From an uncultured Bacteroides sp. (GTDB lineage: Bacteria > Bacteroidota > Bacteroidia > Bacteroidales > Bacteroidaceae): 6,166 nt of DNA. A program made the position numbers and the translations under genes. Below the pieces are notes generated by a model. That model was given only the letters and a program-made list of their open reading frames with translations. It did not search any database and was not told the DNA's origin. The DNA is taken from NCBI GenBank assembly GCA_900766195.1, contig CAAFUN010000156.1, positions 1 through 6,166 of the forward strand, written 5' to 3'. Positions 5,934 to 6,166 of this stretch are shown here, piece by piece (within the stretch, counting starts at the first letter, position 1; the number at the start of each line of letters is the position of its first letter).

Positions 5934-6166
5934 ATGAAGTATTTAATTATTCTAACTTTCACTGCATTCGCAGTTATAATGACCGGTTGTTACCCTAAAG
6001 TTGATCCGGCACTGATATATACCCAGCAAGAGGAAGTGAAACCTGATACGTTAACGGAAAGAGGACGGACAATCAACGAGATTATCAGCTCGCGCACTGT
6101 GGATAAACTTGATTCTACATTTACCGATTATAGTGTAGGAAAAGACCTCATGCATCCTAAGCACTA
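5934..6166 (+). CDS. Lipoprotein, N-terminal part (continues past right edge)
   Basis: ATG at 5934 starts a signal peptide (MKYLIILTFTAFAVIMTGC) with the lipobox MTGC, Cys19. The mature part begins YPKVDPALIYTQ and has no acidic run after the Cys, so it probably faces the periplasm. Residues about 40-70 (ERGRTINEIISSRTVDKLDS) look helical, and the fragment ends in HPKHY at the edge. The last 14 bases equal the first 14 of the window in the same frame: 5934-6152 is exactly 73 codons, so joining to base 1 gives a 195-residue protein ending at 369. There is no Shine-Dalgarno; TATATTTC at 5904-5911 is a weak possible -7 element. If the molecule is circular or tandem, this gene sits directly upstream of the regulator. 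Confidence 0.8.
   Translation, partial: MKYLIILTFTAFAVIMTGCYPKVDPALIYTQQEEVKPDTLTERGRTINEIISSRTVDKLDSTFTDYSVGKDLMHPKH
6153..6166. repeat. Right copy of the 14-bp terminal direct repeat
   Basis: CATCCTAAGCACTA is identical to bases 1-14 and in the same codon phase of the split lipoprotein gene. The base before it differs in context because nothing precedes base 1, so the true overlap cannot be extended from this window. Confidence 0.85.

Noticed and set aside
1..6166. Plasmid or phage genome, given the overlapping ends
   Set aside because: No replication initiator, mobilisation, partition, capsid or integrase gene and no iteron array were seen; the contents are ordinary chromosomal envelope genes. 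A circle is kept as a possibility but not called a plasmid.

Overview
The window is AT-rich DNA that looks like a gut-type Bacteroidales genome (Bacteroides, Phocaeicola, Prevotella or Parabacteroides; the genus cannot be fixed from sequence alone). The pointers are lipoprotein signal peptides, a TonB-receptor-like outer membrane barrel protein, a TPR-membrane-HTH regulator, starts with weak or no Shine-Dalgarno, and promoter elements of the Bacteroidetes type (TTG, about 20 nt, TAnnTTTG). All genes lie on the + strand. No rRNA, tRNA, CRISPR array, transposase, integrase, replication or mobilisation gene was seen.

Layout: (1) 1-369, C-terminal part of a small lipoprotein whose start lies outside the left edge. 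(2) 426-2099, a membrane-spanning regulator with a periplasmic TPR sensor and a cytoplasmic LuxR/GerE-like helix-turn-helix. (3) 2100-2496, a promoter region with two copies of an operator-like motif, a Bacteroidetes-type promoter, a leader of about 250 nt, and a perfect 10-bp hairpin just before the next start. (4) 2497-4818, a 773-residue outer membrane beta-barrel protein of the TonB-receptor-like type. (5) 4819-5140, a second, diverged copy of the regulator's last 32 codons together with the same promoter region. (6) 5141-5554, a small lipoprotein, probably surface exposed, followed by a frameshifted lipoprotein remnant at 5592-5928. (7) 5934-6166, the N-terminal part of a lipoprotein that runs off the right edge.

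Two structural points stand out. First, bases 1-14 are repeated exactly as the last 14 bases (6153-6166). Joining the ends there fuses the two partial lipoprotein genes in frame into one plausible 195-residue protein, so the sequence behaves like a 6152-bp circle or one unit of a tandem array. With no replication gene, a tandem chromosomal duplication collapsed in assembly, or an excised circle, seems at least as likely as a plasmid. Second, the regulator 3' end plus promoter block (2004-2235) recurs 2841 bp downstream (4845-5076), ungapped, with about 36 mismatches in 232 positions. It places the same operator-like motifs and promoter before both the barrel gene and the lipoprotein gene.

Working model (inference): the regulator senses something in the periplasm or envelope and acts from the membrane on two matching promoters, one driving the barrel protein and one driving the small lipoprotein(s). 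Together they would form a small cell-envelope regulon, partly decayed at its distal end.
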